Assembly: GCF_900105455.1 (NCBI RefSeq)
Contig: NZ_FNSF01000002.1
Location: 551,501-615,500, forward strand
From: Tenacibaculum sp. MAR_2009_124
GTDB taxonomy: Bacteria > Bacteroidota > Bacteroidia > Flavobacteriales > Flavobacteriaceae
DNA length: 64,000 bases
Direction: 5' to 3'
The notes beneath the pieces were generated by a model. The model was not told where the DNA came from, did no database searches, and was given only the letters and a program-made list of their open reading frames with translations. Position 1 is the first letter of the stretch, and each line of letters opens with the position of its first letter. Below are positions 18,018-27,246 of the stretch, piece by piece. The translations under genes were made by a program, and so were the position numbers.

Positions 18018-18641
18018 ATGAAAAATATAATGATAGCATTTGTTGTTTTAACGTCGTTTACTATAAATGCACAAAACTCTTACGAGAAAGGAATGGAAAA
18101 AGCTTTTGCGCTTTGGGGAGAGAATAAAACTACGGAGGCTGTTCAATTGTTTGAGAGAATAGCAAAAGTAGAAAAAGACAATTGGTTACCTCCGTTTTAT
18201 GTAGCTACTATTGAAATTTTAGGGAGTTTTGGTTTGAAAGATGAAGCAAAATTAGAAGCAAAACTTAAAAAGGCACAAGAATATTTAGATGAAGCCAAAA
18301 CGTTGTCTGAAGATAATCCCGAAATTATGATTACCCAAGCACTTTTAAATACGGCATACATTGCGTTCGATGGTCAGCGATATGGTATGAGTTTGTCAAC
18401 TAAGAACATCATTCTTTATGCTGAAGCAGAAAAACTAGCGCCTAAAAACCCAAGAGTAGTTTTAGGAAAGGCAGAGTGGAATATGGGAAGTGCAGAGTTT
18501 TTTAATCAGCCGATTGATCCATATTGTAAAAATGTTGAAAAAGCACTGAAACTTTTAGACACAGATAATCCTGAAAAATATCATCCGAGATGGGGCAAAG
18601 AGCGTGGAGAGCAATTATTAAAAAAATGTAAGAAAGGGTAA
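18018..18641 (+). CDS. Exported TPR-like protein
   Basis: A 207-residue protein with a signal peptide (ending at INAQ) and helical repeats of TPR character (WGENKTTEAVQLFERIAKVE, then LKKAQEYLDEAKTLSEDNPE and AEAEKLAPKNPRVVLGKAE). I do not recognise a more specific family. It has one Cys pair (PYCKN and KKCKKG). Being the third gene after a TonB receptor and DUF2141 suggests a periplasmic role in the same uptake system. A hairpin terminator follows. Confidence 0.65.
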   Translation: MKNIMIAFVVLTSFTINAQNSYEKGMEKAFALWGENKTTEAVQLFERIAKVEKDNWLPPFYVATIEILGSFGLKDEAKLEAKLKKAQEYLDEAKTLSEDNPEIMITQALLNTAYIAFDGQRYGMSLSTKNIILYAEAEKLAPKNPRVVLGKAEWNMGSAEFFNQPIDPYCKNVEKALKLLDTDNPEKYHPRWGKERGEQLLKKCKKG

Positions 18642-18665
18642 TAATTTAACTCCTCGCTAATGAAT

Positions 18666-18699
18666 AAATTCTCTGGGAAGAAATATGTCCAGAGAATTT
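18666..18699. terminator. Hairpin terminator between convergent genes
   Basis: AAATTCTCTGG (18666-18676) pairs perfectly with CCAGAGAATTT (18689-18699). It lies between the TPR-like gene and the convergent DUF1801 gene and could stop transcripts from both sides. Confidence 0.6.
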
Positions 18700-18784
18700 G
18701 TATTAAAATTGTTTTGGATTGAATTTTTCCAATAGCGAGATTCCATAATCCTTAAGTATTTTTCTAGCGAATTAAGAAAGAAAA

Positions 18785-19213
18785 CTAAATACCAAGAGTA
18801 GGTAAATGTTTTACTTTATGATACAAAAGAGCAGATTTAATGCAATGTTTTAGTTTTTCTTTTGGAATTTCTTCATCAAGCTGAAAAACAATAGCTCGTT
18901 TTCCTTCGTATGAAAAAGAATCTGGAAAAATTACTTTAAAAGTTTCAACCAGTCTACTTGAACATTGAAAATACATGGCATACTGTTCAGGAGTTTTTAC
19001 TTTCCAATCCATCCTTAAAGTACTTCCCGTTTTAGTAACATAGCTGGGTTCTCCCCACTTTAAAGTTTCTTCTATTTTCGAAACTTGCTCAAGTTCTTCA
19101 GCTGTTTTCAAAACAAGTTCTCTTAAAGTCTGCATTTGTTTTTTTACTTTTTCAGGGTAGTTTTTAAAAATAAGTGCTACTTCTGGATGACTCGTTATGG
19201 TAAGTGTGCTCAT
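18785..19213 (-). CDS. DUF1801 (YdhG-like) protein
   Basis: A 142-residue cytosolic protein of the DUF1801 family. Recognisable features are LKWGEPSYVTKTGSTLRMDWK in the middle and the C-terminal LDEEIPKEKLKHCIKSALLYHKVK. The fold resembles iron-chaperone frataxin-like domains in related members, but function here is not established. It is alone on the minus strand and converges on the TonB/DUF2141 operon. Confidence 0.75.
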   Translation of the reverse strand: MSTLTITSHPEVALIFKNYPEKVKKQMQTLRELVLKTAEELEQVSKIEETLKWGEPSYVTKTGSTLRMDWKVKTPEQYAMYFQCSSRLVETFKVIFPDSFSYEGKRAIVFQLDEEIPKEKLKHCIKSALLYHKVKHLPTLGI

Positions 19214-19296
19214 AGCTTGGGCTTAGTTAATTCTCTATAATCAAATATACTAAAAAACAAAGGCTTATGTTTAGATGATATGTCAACCTTTCTAGT

Positions 19297-19785
19297 TTAA
19301 TTTTTAAGGCTATTACTAATGATAATGGCAGAAAAATATAGTCCAATACCATATACACAATGAATTATAAGGCTCATCATTCTAGCCTTATTTGGGTTAG
19401 GTAAATTTGAACCTGCAATTCCAAAACCAAAAGCTGGTTGTAAGATAAAGAAAGGAGCTATAATAGTAACAATGCCAATAATTATAGCCGTTGAAAATGT
19501 GGGAGCTTGAAACCATTTTTTTCCGAAAATGAAAAACAGTAGAAAGGAGAAACTAATGCCAATGAAATAATGAGCAACCCAACCCATAATTTGCTCATAG
19601 GGTATGATGGATGAATCCATTATTTTTTTATGAAAGAATTTTCCTTTCGGGAAATGACCAATCCATCTTCCTACAAAACGATAATCTAAAGTTTTTACTT
19701 GAAACATTTTTAGAATTAAAGAATAAATATCCATGGTTAAAGTACCACCAATGCCTACTAAAATTACGTGTAATATTGTTTTCAT
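19297..19785 (-). CDS. DUF2938 membrane protein
   Basis: A small integral membrane protein of DUF2938 type. The ATG at 19785 gives the usual N-terminus (MKTILHVILVGIGGTLTMD). A TTG at 19815 would add ten non-conserved residues. Conserved family features are YRFVGRWIGHFPKG and a C-terminal NPNKARMMSLIIHCVYGIGLY segment with four hydrophobic helices. No function is known for the family. Its neighbours are small stress- or resistance-like genes. Confidence 0.75.
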   Translation of the reverse strand: MKTILHVILVGIGGTLTMDIYSLILKMFQVKTLDYRFVGRWIGHFPKGKFFHKKIMDSSIIPYEQIMGWVAHYFIGISFSFLLFFIFGKKWFQAPTFSTAIIIGIVTIIAPFFILQPAFGFGIAGSNLPNPNKARMMSLIIHCVYGIGLYFSAIIISNSLKN

Positions 19786-19942
19786 TTTTAAGTTTTTTGC
19801 AATATTAACCCTCACTTCAATAATGCTTGTAGGACAATTTTAAAGAAGAACAGGACTTCTTCCTGTTAGAAAAGAATATTATGAAAGACTTATTATACTT
19901 TGAAAGTGTAAATGATATTACTTGGGAATATAGAACAAATGG

Positions 19943-20797
19943 TTATTGATACTTTTTTCTAAAATTATCGGGAGTATATCCTGTGTGCTTTTTAAAAAAA
20001 CGAGAAAAATAGGAAGGATCGTCATAGCCCAATTGAAAAGCAATTTCTTTCACTTGATTTGTGGTAGCTAATAAGTTTCGTTTAGATTCCAAGACTAGCT
20101 GTTCGTTGAGTAATTGTAAACAGGTTTTTCCTAATGTTGTTTTTAAAACAGAATTTAACTGAAAAGCTGTTAGATTTAATGATAGAGCATAAAAGGAAAC
20201 TTGCTTTTGTTGGTGAGCATTATGCTCTATTAGTTCAATAAGGTTTTCTAAAACTTCTTCTTCATAGGAACCAGTTTTTTTTAAAGAGATATCGTTTTTT
20301 AGTAGTCGAAATAGTTCAATGTAAATTAAAGTTAAATGAGTGATGATGCTTTTTTTGAAAAGCGATTGTTGTGAAGTGTGTTCATTGTAAATAGCATCAA
20401 AGTGTGGTTTAATATTTTGAAATGAATTAAAAGGAATAGAGAAAAGGTTTACGCGATTTACCGTGTTAAACACTTTCTTGGTTTGAATGTCTTGGATCTG
20501 ATAAAAATCGGTTTCAAAACAGATTAAATACCCTTGAGAGTCTTTTTTTAAATACAATTGATGTACTTGTCCTGGTTTTAAAATAAAAATGGAATTGCCA
20601 GAAATATTGAAGTTTTCGAAATCTATTTGATGGTTGCCCTTTCCAGAATGAATTACAAGAATATAGAAAAAGTCATGGCGATGTATTTTTTCGAACATAT
20701 CTCCATCCTTTAATAGTTGAGTTAAATTTTGAATAGAAAAAATTCCAGGATTATGTGGCTCTTTGATCGAGCGAATTTGAATGTTTTGAGTTTTCAA
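19943..20797 (-). CDS. AraC-family transcriptional regulator
   Basis: A 284-residue regulator. Residues about 1-150 form a cupin-like sensor domain (FYILVIHSGKGNHQIDF and FILKPGQVHQLY). The C-terminal about 100 residues hold the two helix-turn-helix motifs of AraC/XylS proteins, ending with VKEIAFQLGYDDPSYFSRFF and KKHTGYTPDNFRKKY. The effector is unknown. Nearby candidates for control are the divergently or similarly oriented DUF2938 and DinB genes. Confidence 0.9.
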   Translation of the reverse strand: MKTQNIQIRSIKEPHNPGIFSIQNLTQLLKDGDMFEKIHRHDFFYILVIHSGKGNHQIDFENFNISGNSIFILKPGQVHQLYLKKDSQGYLICFETDFYQIQDIQTKKVFNTVNRVNLFSIPFNSFQNIKPHFDAIYNEHTSQQSLFKKSIITHLTLIYIELFRLLKNDISLKKTGSYEEEVLENLIELIEHNAHQQKQVSFYALSLNLTAFQLNSVLKTTLGKTCLQLLNEQLVLESKRNLLATTNQVKEIAFQLGYDDPSYFSRFFKKHTGYTPDNFRKKYQ

Positions 20798-20841
20798 GTC
20801 TGATTAGATTATATAATGAAATTATAAAAATTAGCATGATA

Positions 20842-21345
20842 TTACTCGTCTAATTTTGAAATTAACATTACTTTAAACTTTTCAATTTGTCGTCGATGTC
20901 TTAAAATATGAACTATGGCATGTTCAAAAAGTTGTTCAATATCGTAAAGTTGTCCCCAACGTACTTTAATTTTTTTAGAAGGATTGTGTTCGCTTAAATG
21001 TAAATTAGGATAATCTTTGAATAATTGTTCGTTAAACTCGAACATTTTTTGAAGTGCAATTTCATATTCTTCCAAAGAATTAAGAACAATTTTGTTTCTG
21101 TATTCTATTGATTCGCCTAACCATTTTCTAATAGCTATTACATAATTATATCCGCTAGAAACTACATGCGTCAAAATGGATTGGATAGATTTACAGTCCT
21201 CATCTTGTGTTTGATTATCAACAGTATGAGGTAATTGTTTTCGAGTAATTCCTTGAATTATGGTGATAAGATCTTCAACAGATTTTTCGTATTCATCTAA
21301 TATGGCACCTGCGGCTCCATTATCTCTAAAATTTTTATTTCTCAT
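20842..21345 (-). CDS. DinB-superfamily protein
   Basis: A 167-residue four-helix-bundle protein of the DinB/YfiT superfamily. The metal-binding histidines appear as HVVSSGYNY (about 57), then FEHAIVHILRHRRQIE towards the C-terminus, the family's typical HxxxH arrangement. Members include bacillithiol or mycothiol transferases; the substrate here is not known. The ATG directly follows the stop codon of the GNAT gene (adjacent at 21345/21346), so the two are translationally linked. Confidence 0.75.
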   Translation of the reverse strand: MRNKNFRDNGAAGAILDEYEKSVEDLITIIQGITRKQLPHTVDNQTQDEDCKSIQSILTHVVSSGYNYVIAIRKWLGESIEYRNKIVLNSLEEYEIALQKMFEFNEQLFKDYPNLHLSEHNPSKKIKVRWGQLYDIEQLFEHAIVHILRHRRQIEKFKVMLISKLDE

Positions 21346-21828
21346 TTATAATTGCTTGAACATTATATAAGTATCAACATATCCTAAGGTACTATGTTTA
21401 TAACCATTTGGGGTAGTTCCAATAATTTTGAAACCAAATTTTTTCCATAGAGCTATGGCTGCTTTATTGGTACTTACCACAATGTTAAACTGAATACCTT
21501 TGTAGGATTCTTTTTGAGCAACATTTATAGAGTGCTCGCATAACTTTTTGCCAACACCTTTTCCTTGGGTGTTGGGATGCACCATATAACTGCAATTGGC
21601 AATGTGTTTTCCTAGCCCAATTTGATTTGGTTTTATAATATAGGTACCAAGAATTTTTCCATTTCCTTCAATTACATAAGTTTCCATATATGGAGCGAAC
21701 CAATGCTTTTTTAAGTCTTTTTTCGGCGTAGTTTTCTTAAAAACATAGGAGTCTTCAGTTTTAATGACTTCTGAAAATAGTTCCCAGATTTCGTCGTAAT
21801 CGGAAGTTTGCGCTTTTCTAATATTCAA
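21346..21828 (-). CDS. GNAT-family N-acetyltransferase
   Basis: A 160-residue acetyltransferase with the acetyl-CoA binding motif HPNTQGKGVGKKLCEHSI and the following IQFNIVVSTNKAAIALWKKFGFKI. The start appears to be TTG at 21828, because no ATG lies upstream in frame and the N-terminus MNIRKAQTSDYDEIWELF is typical for the family. The acceptor substrate is unknown. It is directly coupled to the DinB-like gene. Confidence 0.85.
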   Translation of the reverse strand: MNIRKAQTSDYDEIWELFSEVIKTEDSYVFKKTTPKKDLKKHWFAPYMETYVIEGNGKILGTYIIKPNQIGLGKHIANCSYMVHPNTQGKGVGKKLCEHSINVAQKESYKGIQFNIVVSTNKAAIALWKKFGFKIIGTTPNGYKHSTLGYVDTYIMFKQL

Positions 21829-21985
21829 AAGTAAAAATATTGATAGTTAGGAATCAATGTTATAAAACTCAATATAAGAAAATTAGATGAGGTTTAAACG
21901 AGTTCAATATTTTTCTTCTTAGCAGTTTTTAGCAATGTTTTTTAACTCGGTTCTCAATAGTTATTTTGTAATTATTAAAATAAAA

Positions 21986-22023
21986 TAGCAGAAAAGTAAG
22001 GGAACTTGCTTGCTCTTCTGCTA
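21986..22023 (-). terminator. Terminator of the SMI1/KNR4 cluster
   Basis: TAGCAGAA pairs with TTCTGCTA, with an inner AAGTAAG/CTTGCTT stem. Read on the minus strand it is followed by a T-rich stretch, and it starts about 10 bp after the SMI1 stop codon. Confidence 0.7.
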
Positions 22024-22032
22024 TCCATTTTT

Positions 22033-22530
22033 CTACTCCTCTTCGTAATCGTGATACAAACGATTTAAAAAATCGTCAAAGTTATCAGCAATTTTAATTG
22101 GAGCGTTGTATTGACTGTCCATGTGAACTATGCAGGGTTCATCATTTGCAGAATTGCAATCTCTGTAGTCTAACATGACTACATCGCTTCCTAAGGAGGG
22201 ACAATCGCATATAAGCAGTAGTTTCGTGGCTTCATGACCTAGAACTTGTTTTGACCAATAGTTAGAGGCATCTAGGTTAATATCACCATTCTCTTTTGTT
22301 TCTATTCCTTTAATGTCAAGAATAGCCACATGATCTTTAGCCCAACTCGTATGGGTATTTGTTTTTACATTATCTCTTATTGGAATTCCTCCATTAGACA
22401 TTTGTAATAATTCTTGGTATCTCTTAGGTAGTTTGTAAGCAAATTTTTTCTCGAATTTAGTTATTAATTCATTACTCAATTCAGCGTTGTACTGGTCTGG
22501 ATGTTTCCAAAAGTTGTTAATATTTTCCAT
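22033..22530 (-). CDS. SMI1/KNR4-superfamily protein (possible immunity protein)
   Basis: A 165-residue protein of the SMI1/KNR4 (SUKH) superfamily. The typical opening EKKFAYKLPKRYQELLQMSNGG is at residues 28-49, and the end holds the acidic DNFDDFLNRLYHD segment. In bacteria these proteins are very often immunity proteins against contact-dependent or secreted toxins. No toxin gene is seen beside it. Its start overlaps the end of the upstream unrecognised gene by about 55 bases, so it is probably made from the same transcript. Confidence 0.8.
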   Translation of the reverse strand: MENINNFWKHPDQYNAELSNELITKFEKKFAYKLPKRYQELLQMSNGGIPIRDNVKTNTHTSWAKDHVAILDIKGIETKENGDINLDASNYWSKQVLGHEATKLLLICDCPSLGSDVVMLDYRDCNSANDEPCIVHMDSQYNAPIKIADNFDDFLNRLYHDYEEE

Positions 22531-23084
22531 AATTTAATTCTGTTAATAGTTGATGATTCTAAATTATAATAACTGCCTTCTAGCAATGTTTTTACAGAAC
22601 TCCGCTCTTGTCGGTTCATGGAAAGATGAATAGGTGAGTCAAAATTTTTAACATCACTAGCTTTTTGCCAGCAAGATGATAACCACTCGTCAACGATATC
22701 ATTCATTGGCGCAATGATTTTTTCAAAGTATAAATCTTCTGTTATTTTATAATAGGAAGCTACTTTGTGAATAATTTCTTGCTGCTTGTTAAAAGGTAGA
22801 AACAAAGGCTTATTAAAGAATCGCTCATCTTCTCTGTTGAGTAGTTCTTCTCCAAACCCGATTTGCGGACGGTATATAATGTTTAAAGCCCGGCAATGGT
22901 TAGTGAAATCACTTATATGTTTTTTTAAATTTTTATTATGGATGTCTTCTTGAGATTTGTACATTTCTTCTCTCTTTTCAATACCACTAAGGCATTTTAC
23001 GAATAAGCTAATGCATTTTTCCGAGTGATAATTCAGATCCATTTCTGAAAGGATACTGTTTTTTATGGCTATCTGGCTATTCAT
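22476..23084 (-). CDS. Unrecognised cytosolic protein, paralogue A
   Basis: I do not recognise the family. The ATG at 23084 is preferred over a TTG at 23096; either overlaps the end of paralogue B. The protein (about 202 aa) shares with paralogue B (23077-23664) the motifs ERFFNKPLFLPF, VDEWLSSCWQKA and LLEGSYYNLES, in the same order, so the two arose by tandem duplication. No signal peptide, membrane helix or catalytic motif is seen. The C-terminal tail extends into the SMI1 gene in another frame and may not be conserved. Confidence 0.6.
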   Translation of the reverse strand: MNSQIAIKNSILSEMDLNYHSEKCISLFVKCLSGIEKREEMYKSQEDIHNKNLKKHISDFTNHCRALNIIYRPQIGFGEELLNREDERFFNKPLFLPFNKQQEIIHKVASYYKITEDLYFEKIIAPMNDIVDEWLSSCWQKASDVKNFDSPIHLSMNRQERSSVKTLLEGSYYNLESSTINRIKLWKILTTFGNIQTSTTLN

Positions 23085-23664
23085 ATTTTTTTGCAAGTGT
23101 TTCCAAGTTATACTTCTTACCGTCTAATAAGTTAATTGAGTTCTCCATGGAGTCATGGTAGTAATAATATAAAGGATATGATACTTTTTTTGCACTATTG
23201 GCACTTTGCCAACAGGACGATAGCCAGCTTTCTACATTTTTTTCATAAACTCCTTCTATTTCAGATGAAAGATCAAAATAATCACTTTCTTTTGGAAAAA
23301 TAGTTGCTCGTTGACGAGTTTCATTTAGCTCATCAATCTTCTTAGCAATCCGTATTCCAATTTTCACTTGGTTTTGAAAAGGAAGAAACTTTGGAGTGTT
23401 AAAAAAACTTCTGTCTTCGGCAGTTAAAGTCTGCGCAGAAATATGCTGTTTAATGGATGAAATGAAGCTTAGTTTCATTTGTAAATCATCCATTACTTCC
23501 ATATATCCAGTAACTTTTTTTGTGTTTTTAGTTACTGAATTTACAGGTTGACTCTTGTGATAAGAATCTATAAATTTTTCAAATAAGGAAGTACATTTAG
23601 TAGTGTAAGCTTCCAATCCCATTTGCTCCTTAATGAAGGAATTAATTTCATTATTAATATCCAT
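23077..23664 (-). CDS. Unrecognised cytosolic protein, paralogue B
   Basis: A 195-residue soluble protein of unknown family and the first gene of the three-gene unit with paralogue A and SMI1. Shared motifs with paralogue A are DRSFFNTPKFLPF, VESWLSSCWQSA and LLDGKKYNLET. It has no signal peptide and no recognised catalytic motif. Its stop codon overlaps the next gene by a few bases. The context with an SMI1/KNR4 gene suggests a role in toxin defence or a linked envelope process, as inference. Confidence 0.6.
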   Translation of the reverse strand: MDINNEINSFIKEQMGLEAYTTKCTSLFEKFIDSYHKSQPVNSVTKNTKKVTGYMEVMDDLQMKLSFISSIKQHISAQTLTAEDRSFFNTPKFLPFQNQVKIGIRIAKKIDELNETRQRATIFPKESDYFDLSSEIEGVYEKNVESWLSSCWQSANSAKKVSYPLYYYYHDSMENSINLLDGKKYNLETLAKKYE

Positions 23665-24160
23665 AAGATAGGTGTATTCATTAAATGAACAGCCTTACTG
23701 TCTATTCAAGGGTGGAAAGTAAATGGTCGGGTTCGGTTTGTTTAGCGATCTTAAAATTATGATTTTCAATGGATAAAAGCAAAAAAAACATGAATATTAA
23801 TATTTGCGATTTTTGCAAACCCCGAATAAAATGAACTTACTTTTTCATTTTTTACTGGATAATATTCAAAACGTCTTATGGTCTTTTAATTTGAGTATAA
23901 AGTGATGTTTTTTAGTAAAGTCATAGAATTGTTATAAACTTAACCATGCTGTTTTTCATAGTCTTTTCGAAATGATGTAAGTACGGTCTTAGAGTAGTTT
24001 TTGTTACTGTAAATATACATTAAAACCTTAGTTATAGAAAGAAAAGCAATTGACGGCAGTTGGTCATATTTTGCGGGTAAGTTAAGTTCTTTAAAAAAAT
24101 AGAGGCAACCTTTTCGTATATCTTTTTGTCTTTACAATACACTAAATATATCTAAAAATA
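23665..24160. other. Gene-free divergent intergenic region
   Basis: About 496 bp separates the divergent paralogue-B and S41-like genes. It is AT-rich. I find no open frame of interest, no strong hairpin and no perfect Bacteroidetes promoter match. It presumably carries the promoters of both flanking units. Confidence 0.4.
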
Positions 24161-25873
24161 ATGAATTCAATAAAAACCTTAAATATTCTCATTTTATTTA
24201 TTCTTAATGTTTCTATTGTTTCGTCGCAAACGAAAAACAGTTATCAGAAAGATAAAGTCGAATATTTTTTCAAGAGAAGTGCCGCGGTAAACTTAGTAAA
24301 GAAAGGGAAATGGCAAGAAGCGATTCCTATTTTAGAAGGGCTAAAAAAACTGAATCAAAACGATTCAGATATTTTCTACCTATTAGGTCTTTCTTATTAT
24401 GAATTAAAAGAATATCAAAAAGCCATTATAGCGCTAAAGAAAACACTTGATCTAGGAGGAACTATTTTAAGGGGAATCCCAAAAGGTTCTGCACCTTCCA
24501 ATGATATTATGATAAAAATAGCCAAAGCATATGCCAAAGATGAAGATAAGAATAATGCATTACTGTGGTTACAAAAAGGGTTTGCAGCGCGTTATGATGA
24601 AAAACCTTTTTTAAAGGGAAGTTCCGCATTTAAAAAGTTTAGTGAAGATGTTGATTATGAAAGACTATTTGGTATAAACACTAAAAAAAATATGACAAGA
24701 AACGATGAGTGGTCTCAAGATTTGTTGTATTTAGAAAAAAGAATTAATGAATTACATTATAGACTCAAGAACCCAATTTCGAAAGAAATTTCTGAGATAA
24801 AAAAAGACATACCTTTATTATCTGATGAACAAATTGTAGCAAAAATTATGAAGGTTGTTGGAAGTTTAGGTAACGGGCATAACCTAATTATTCCGACATC
24901 TACAAAGAAGAATACTTTAAAAAGGCTACCTGTTCAGTTTTATCAGTTTAATGATGGAGTTTTTATTGTCGATGCAGATGAAGGTTTTCAGCAATGGGTT
25001 GGTTGTAAGGTAGATGCTATTGGAAATACACCAATTAGTGAAGCTCTTGAAAAGACAAATGTAGTAAATGCTCGAGATAATGATATGCAAACACTTTGGC
25101 TAGGATCCTATTATTTAAGGCTACCAGATGTTTTAGAAGACTTGGGGATTGTTAAGGATGCCAAACAAGTAACGGTTACCTTAGTAAATCCAAAAGGAAA
25201 ATCTCAAAAAGTAACAATGGAACCTGTTTCTTGGAATTTTACTGATTTTCCAAAACTTCCGAAATTGAAAAACGAACAACAGCCGTTATTTTTATCAAAT
25301 AAAGAAAACCCTTATTGGTATAAATTATTGCCAGAAGTTAATAGCATCTATATTCAGTTTAATATAGTAACTCAAAAAAAAACACAGTCTCTGGAAGAGT
25401 TCAATTTGGAAGTGCAAAATCAAATGACTCAAAATGGAATAGAAAATTTAATTTTAGATTTAAGGCATAATCATGGTGGAAATGGCTCAATATTACCTCC
25501 AATGTTAAGAACCATGATTAATTTTGAAGTTATGAACCGCAAAGGAAAGCTTTTCGTAGTAATAGGACGAGAAACTTTTTCTGCTGCGCAAAACTTATTG
25601 ACCGAAATCACAAAATATACGAACCCCATTATAGTAGGGGAACCTAGTGGCTCAAAACCAAATCATATTGGAGAAGCGGGTTGGTTTAAATTGCCGTACT
25701 CAGGGTTAATGGGGATAATTTCAACACAGTTTCATCAAACTTCTAAAGCAGAAGATTATCGTAAATGGATCGCTCCTCATATTCCAGTAGATTTATCATC
25801 AATTGATTATTTTAAAGGGAATGACAGAATAATGAATATTATAATGGAAGTTATTAGAGCTGATAACAATTAA
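24161..25873 (+). CDS. Exported TPR plus S41-like peptidase domain protein
   Basis: A 570-residue protein with a signal peptide (ending at VSSQ). Residues about 40-150 contain TPR repeats (AIPILEGLKKLNQNDSDIF and YYELKEYQKAIIALKKTL). The C-terminal half resembles S41 (C-terminal processing/tricorn-type) peptidases, with the LILDLRHNHGGNG motif and the likely nucleophile serine in GRETFSAAQNLL. No PDZ domain is obvious. It is monocistronic and convergent with the aminosugar cluster, with a perfect palindromic terminator between them. Confidence 0.75.
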   Translation: MNSIKTLNILILFILNVSIVSSQTKNSYQKDKVEYFFKRSAAVNLVKKGKWQEAIPILEGLKKLNQNDSDIFYLLGLSYYELKEYQKAIIALKKTLDLGGTILRGIPKGSAPSNDIMIKIAKAYAKDEDKNNALLWLQKGFAARYDEKPFLKGSSAFKKFSEDVDYERLFGINTKKNMTRNDEWSQDLLYLEKRINELHYRLKNPISKEISEIKKDIPLLSDEQIVAKIMKVVGSLGNGHNLIIPTSTKKNTLKRLPVQFYQFNDGVFIVDADEGFQQWVGCKVDAIGNTPISEALEKTNVVNARDNDMQTLWLGSYYLRLPDVLEDLGIVKDAKQVTVTLVNPKGKSQKVTMEPVSWNFTDFPKLPKLKNEQQPLFLSNKENPYWYKLLPEVNSIYIQFNIVTQKKTQSLEEFNLEVQNQMTQNGIENLILDLRHNHGGNGSILPPMLRTMINFEVMNRKGKLFVVIGRETFSAAQNLLTEITKYTNPIIVGEPSGSKPNHIGEAGWFKLPYSGLMGIISTQFHQTSKAEDYRKWIAPHIPVDLSSIDYFKGNDRIMNIIMEVIRADNN

Positions 25874-25960
25874 ATTTAGGAGTAAGATTTAAACACAATT
25901 TTTGTTATCCATCGGTCATTTGATAGTAAGAGATATAGTTGGAAAAAGAGGTATAGTTAT

Positions 25961-25996
25961 AAGATACATTTTATTTTACAAAATAAAATGTATCTT
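25961..25996. terminator. Perfect 16-bp palindromic terminator between convergent genes
   Basis: AAGATACATTTTATTT (25961-25976) pairs perfectly with AAATAAAATGTATCTT (25981-25996) around a four-base loop. The AT-rich arms give a long stem. It could work for both converging transcripts. Confidence 0.55.
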
Positions 25997-26054
25997 CTTG
26001 TTAGATAGGTGTTTGTAGGTTGTGGAAAGTCTATCAATAATAAGTAAATAGGTA

Positions 26055-27125
26055 TTACTTATATTGTTTTAAAACATAATCAAGCATTTCATCGTACTTT
26101 TCAATAATATCTTTTAAAAGTTCAATTTGAACTTTAGTTCTTATTAAGTTGTTTTCTGGATAGGAAGTTTGATAATAGATATCTCCGTTTAAATAATCAG
26201 CTAAAAAACGAATAGCTTGTTCGTATGTGATTGTTTTCGCTCCTAAAACAAGGGTTTTGATTTCTTCTTTTGTGATAAACTGTTTAGAAGCTTTGGCATA
26301 ACCTTTAGCAAAAGGCTTAAATAAATTCATGTTCAAACTAGCTTTTGAGATATCTTTTTCTTCTTCACCAGCGGTGTTCATTCCAGTTCTTACAGCATCT
26401 CCAAAGTCATAACATAAATATCCAGGCATGGTAGTATCAAGATCGATAATACAAAAGTCATCGTTGTCAGTATTGAAAAGAATATTGCTCAGTTTGGCAT
26501 CTTGATGAATGCTTCTTAAAGGTATTTTTTTTTGATTTCCAAGAGCAACGATATCTCCCATTTCTGGAGCGAGATTTAGGAGGTAATTAATCTCTTCACC
26601 CGCATTTTCTTTCCGATTCTCAAAATTGACAGTAATTGATTTATTAAAATGTTCAATTCTTAAAGGTGTATTGTGAAAATCGGGAAGAATTTCGAATAAA
26701 TTAGGTGCAGGAAGATCGATTAGTAATTTTTGATAATTACCAAAAGCTTTACCTAAGGAATTGGCTTGTTCTATACTTTCTAAAACTTCAAATGTTGTAG
26801 AATTCTCCAGATAGTTGAACATTCGCCAATAATTCCCTTCTGAATCTTTATAGAAACCTTCATTGTTTTTAGAGGGGATTACTTTTAAAGTAAAATCATC
26901 TTTGCCTTTTGAAGCTTTGGAAGCAATATGCTCCGTAATTCTAATGATGTTTTTTGAAAGCTCTTCTACATTTTTAAATATAGAATGATTTATCTTTTGA
27001 AGAATATACGATCGATTGGCAGTTGTTGCTTTGTAAGTTGTATTAATGTAACCAGAAACAATTGTTTCAGATGAAACAAAACTTCCTTCTATTTCAAAAG
27101 AATTAATAATAGTATCTAATGTCAT
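26055..27125 (-). CDS. APH-family sugar kinase, N-acetylhexosamine kinase-like
   Basis: A 356-residue kinase of the aminoglycoside phosphotransferase (APH) fold. The catalytic loop SIHQDAKLSNILF carries the expected HxDxxxxN pattern and CIIDLDTTMPGYLCYDFGD follows with the metal-binding aspartate. Anomeric N-acetylhexosamine kinases (NahK type) belong to this fold. The neighbour upstream is a nucleotidyltransferase and then a GH109-type glycosidase, which supports phosphorylation of GalNAc or GlcNAc at C1. A hairpin at 27247-27285 separates it from the nucleotidyltransferase. Aminoglycoside resistance is unlikely. Confidence 0.7.
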   Translation of the reverse strand: MTLDTIINSFEIEGSFVSSETIVSGYINTTYKATTANRSYILQKINHSIFKNVEELSKNIIRITEHIASKASKGKDDFTLKVIPSKNNEGFYKDSEGNYWRMFNYLENSTTFEVLESIEQANSLGKAFGNYQKLLIDLPAPNLFEILPDFHNTPLRIEHFNKSITVNFENRKENAGEEINYLLNLAPEMGDIVALGNQKKIPLRSIHQDAKLSNILFNTDNDDFCIIDLDTTMPGYLCYDFGDAVRTGMNTAGEEEKDISKASLNMNLFKPFAKGYAKASKQFITKEEIKTLVLGAKTITYEQAIRFLADYLNGDIYYQTSYPENNLIRTKVQIELLKDIIEKYDEMLDYVLKQYK

Positions 27126-27246
27126 TTAAATAAAATTAAAACGTTTAGTTCTAGAAAATGGAGAACAAAAAAAAAATAATTATGATTCTAATATCTTCAC
27201 CTTTTTAGCAACTGGTTTTAAAGTAATCATACCGGTTGTGAATTGT

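Noticed and set aside
22476..22530. Frameshifted fusion of paralogue A with the SMI1 gene
   Set aside because: SMI1 has its own good ATG and complete N-terminus, and paralogue A ends naturally after its shared YNLE motif. Overlapping genes explain the region better than a frameshift.
25961..25996. Mobile-element end or CRISPR-like repeat
   Set aside because: It is a single perfect palindrome between convergent genes, without flanking duplication or repetition, so a terminator is the simplest reading.
26055..27125. Aminoglycoside resistance kinase
   Set aside because: The APH fold is present, but the neighbours (GH109-type glycosidase, nucleotidyltransferase) indicate a sugar kinase.
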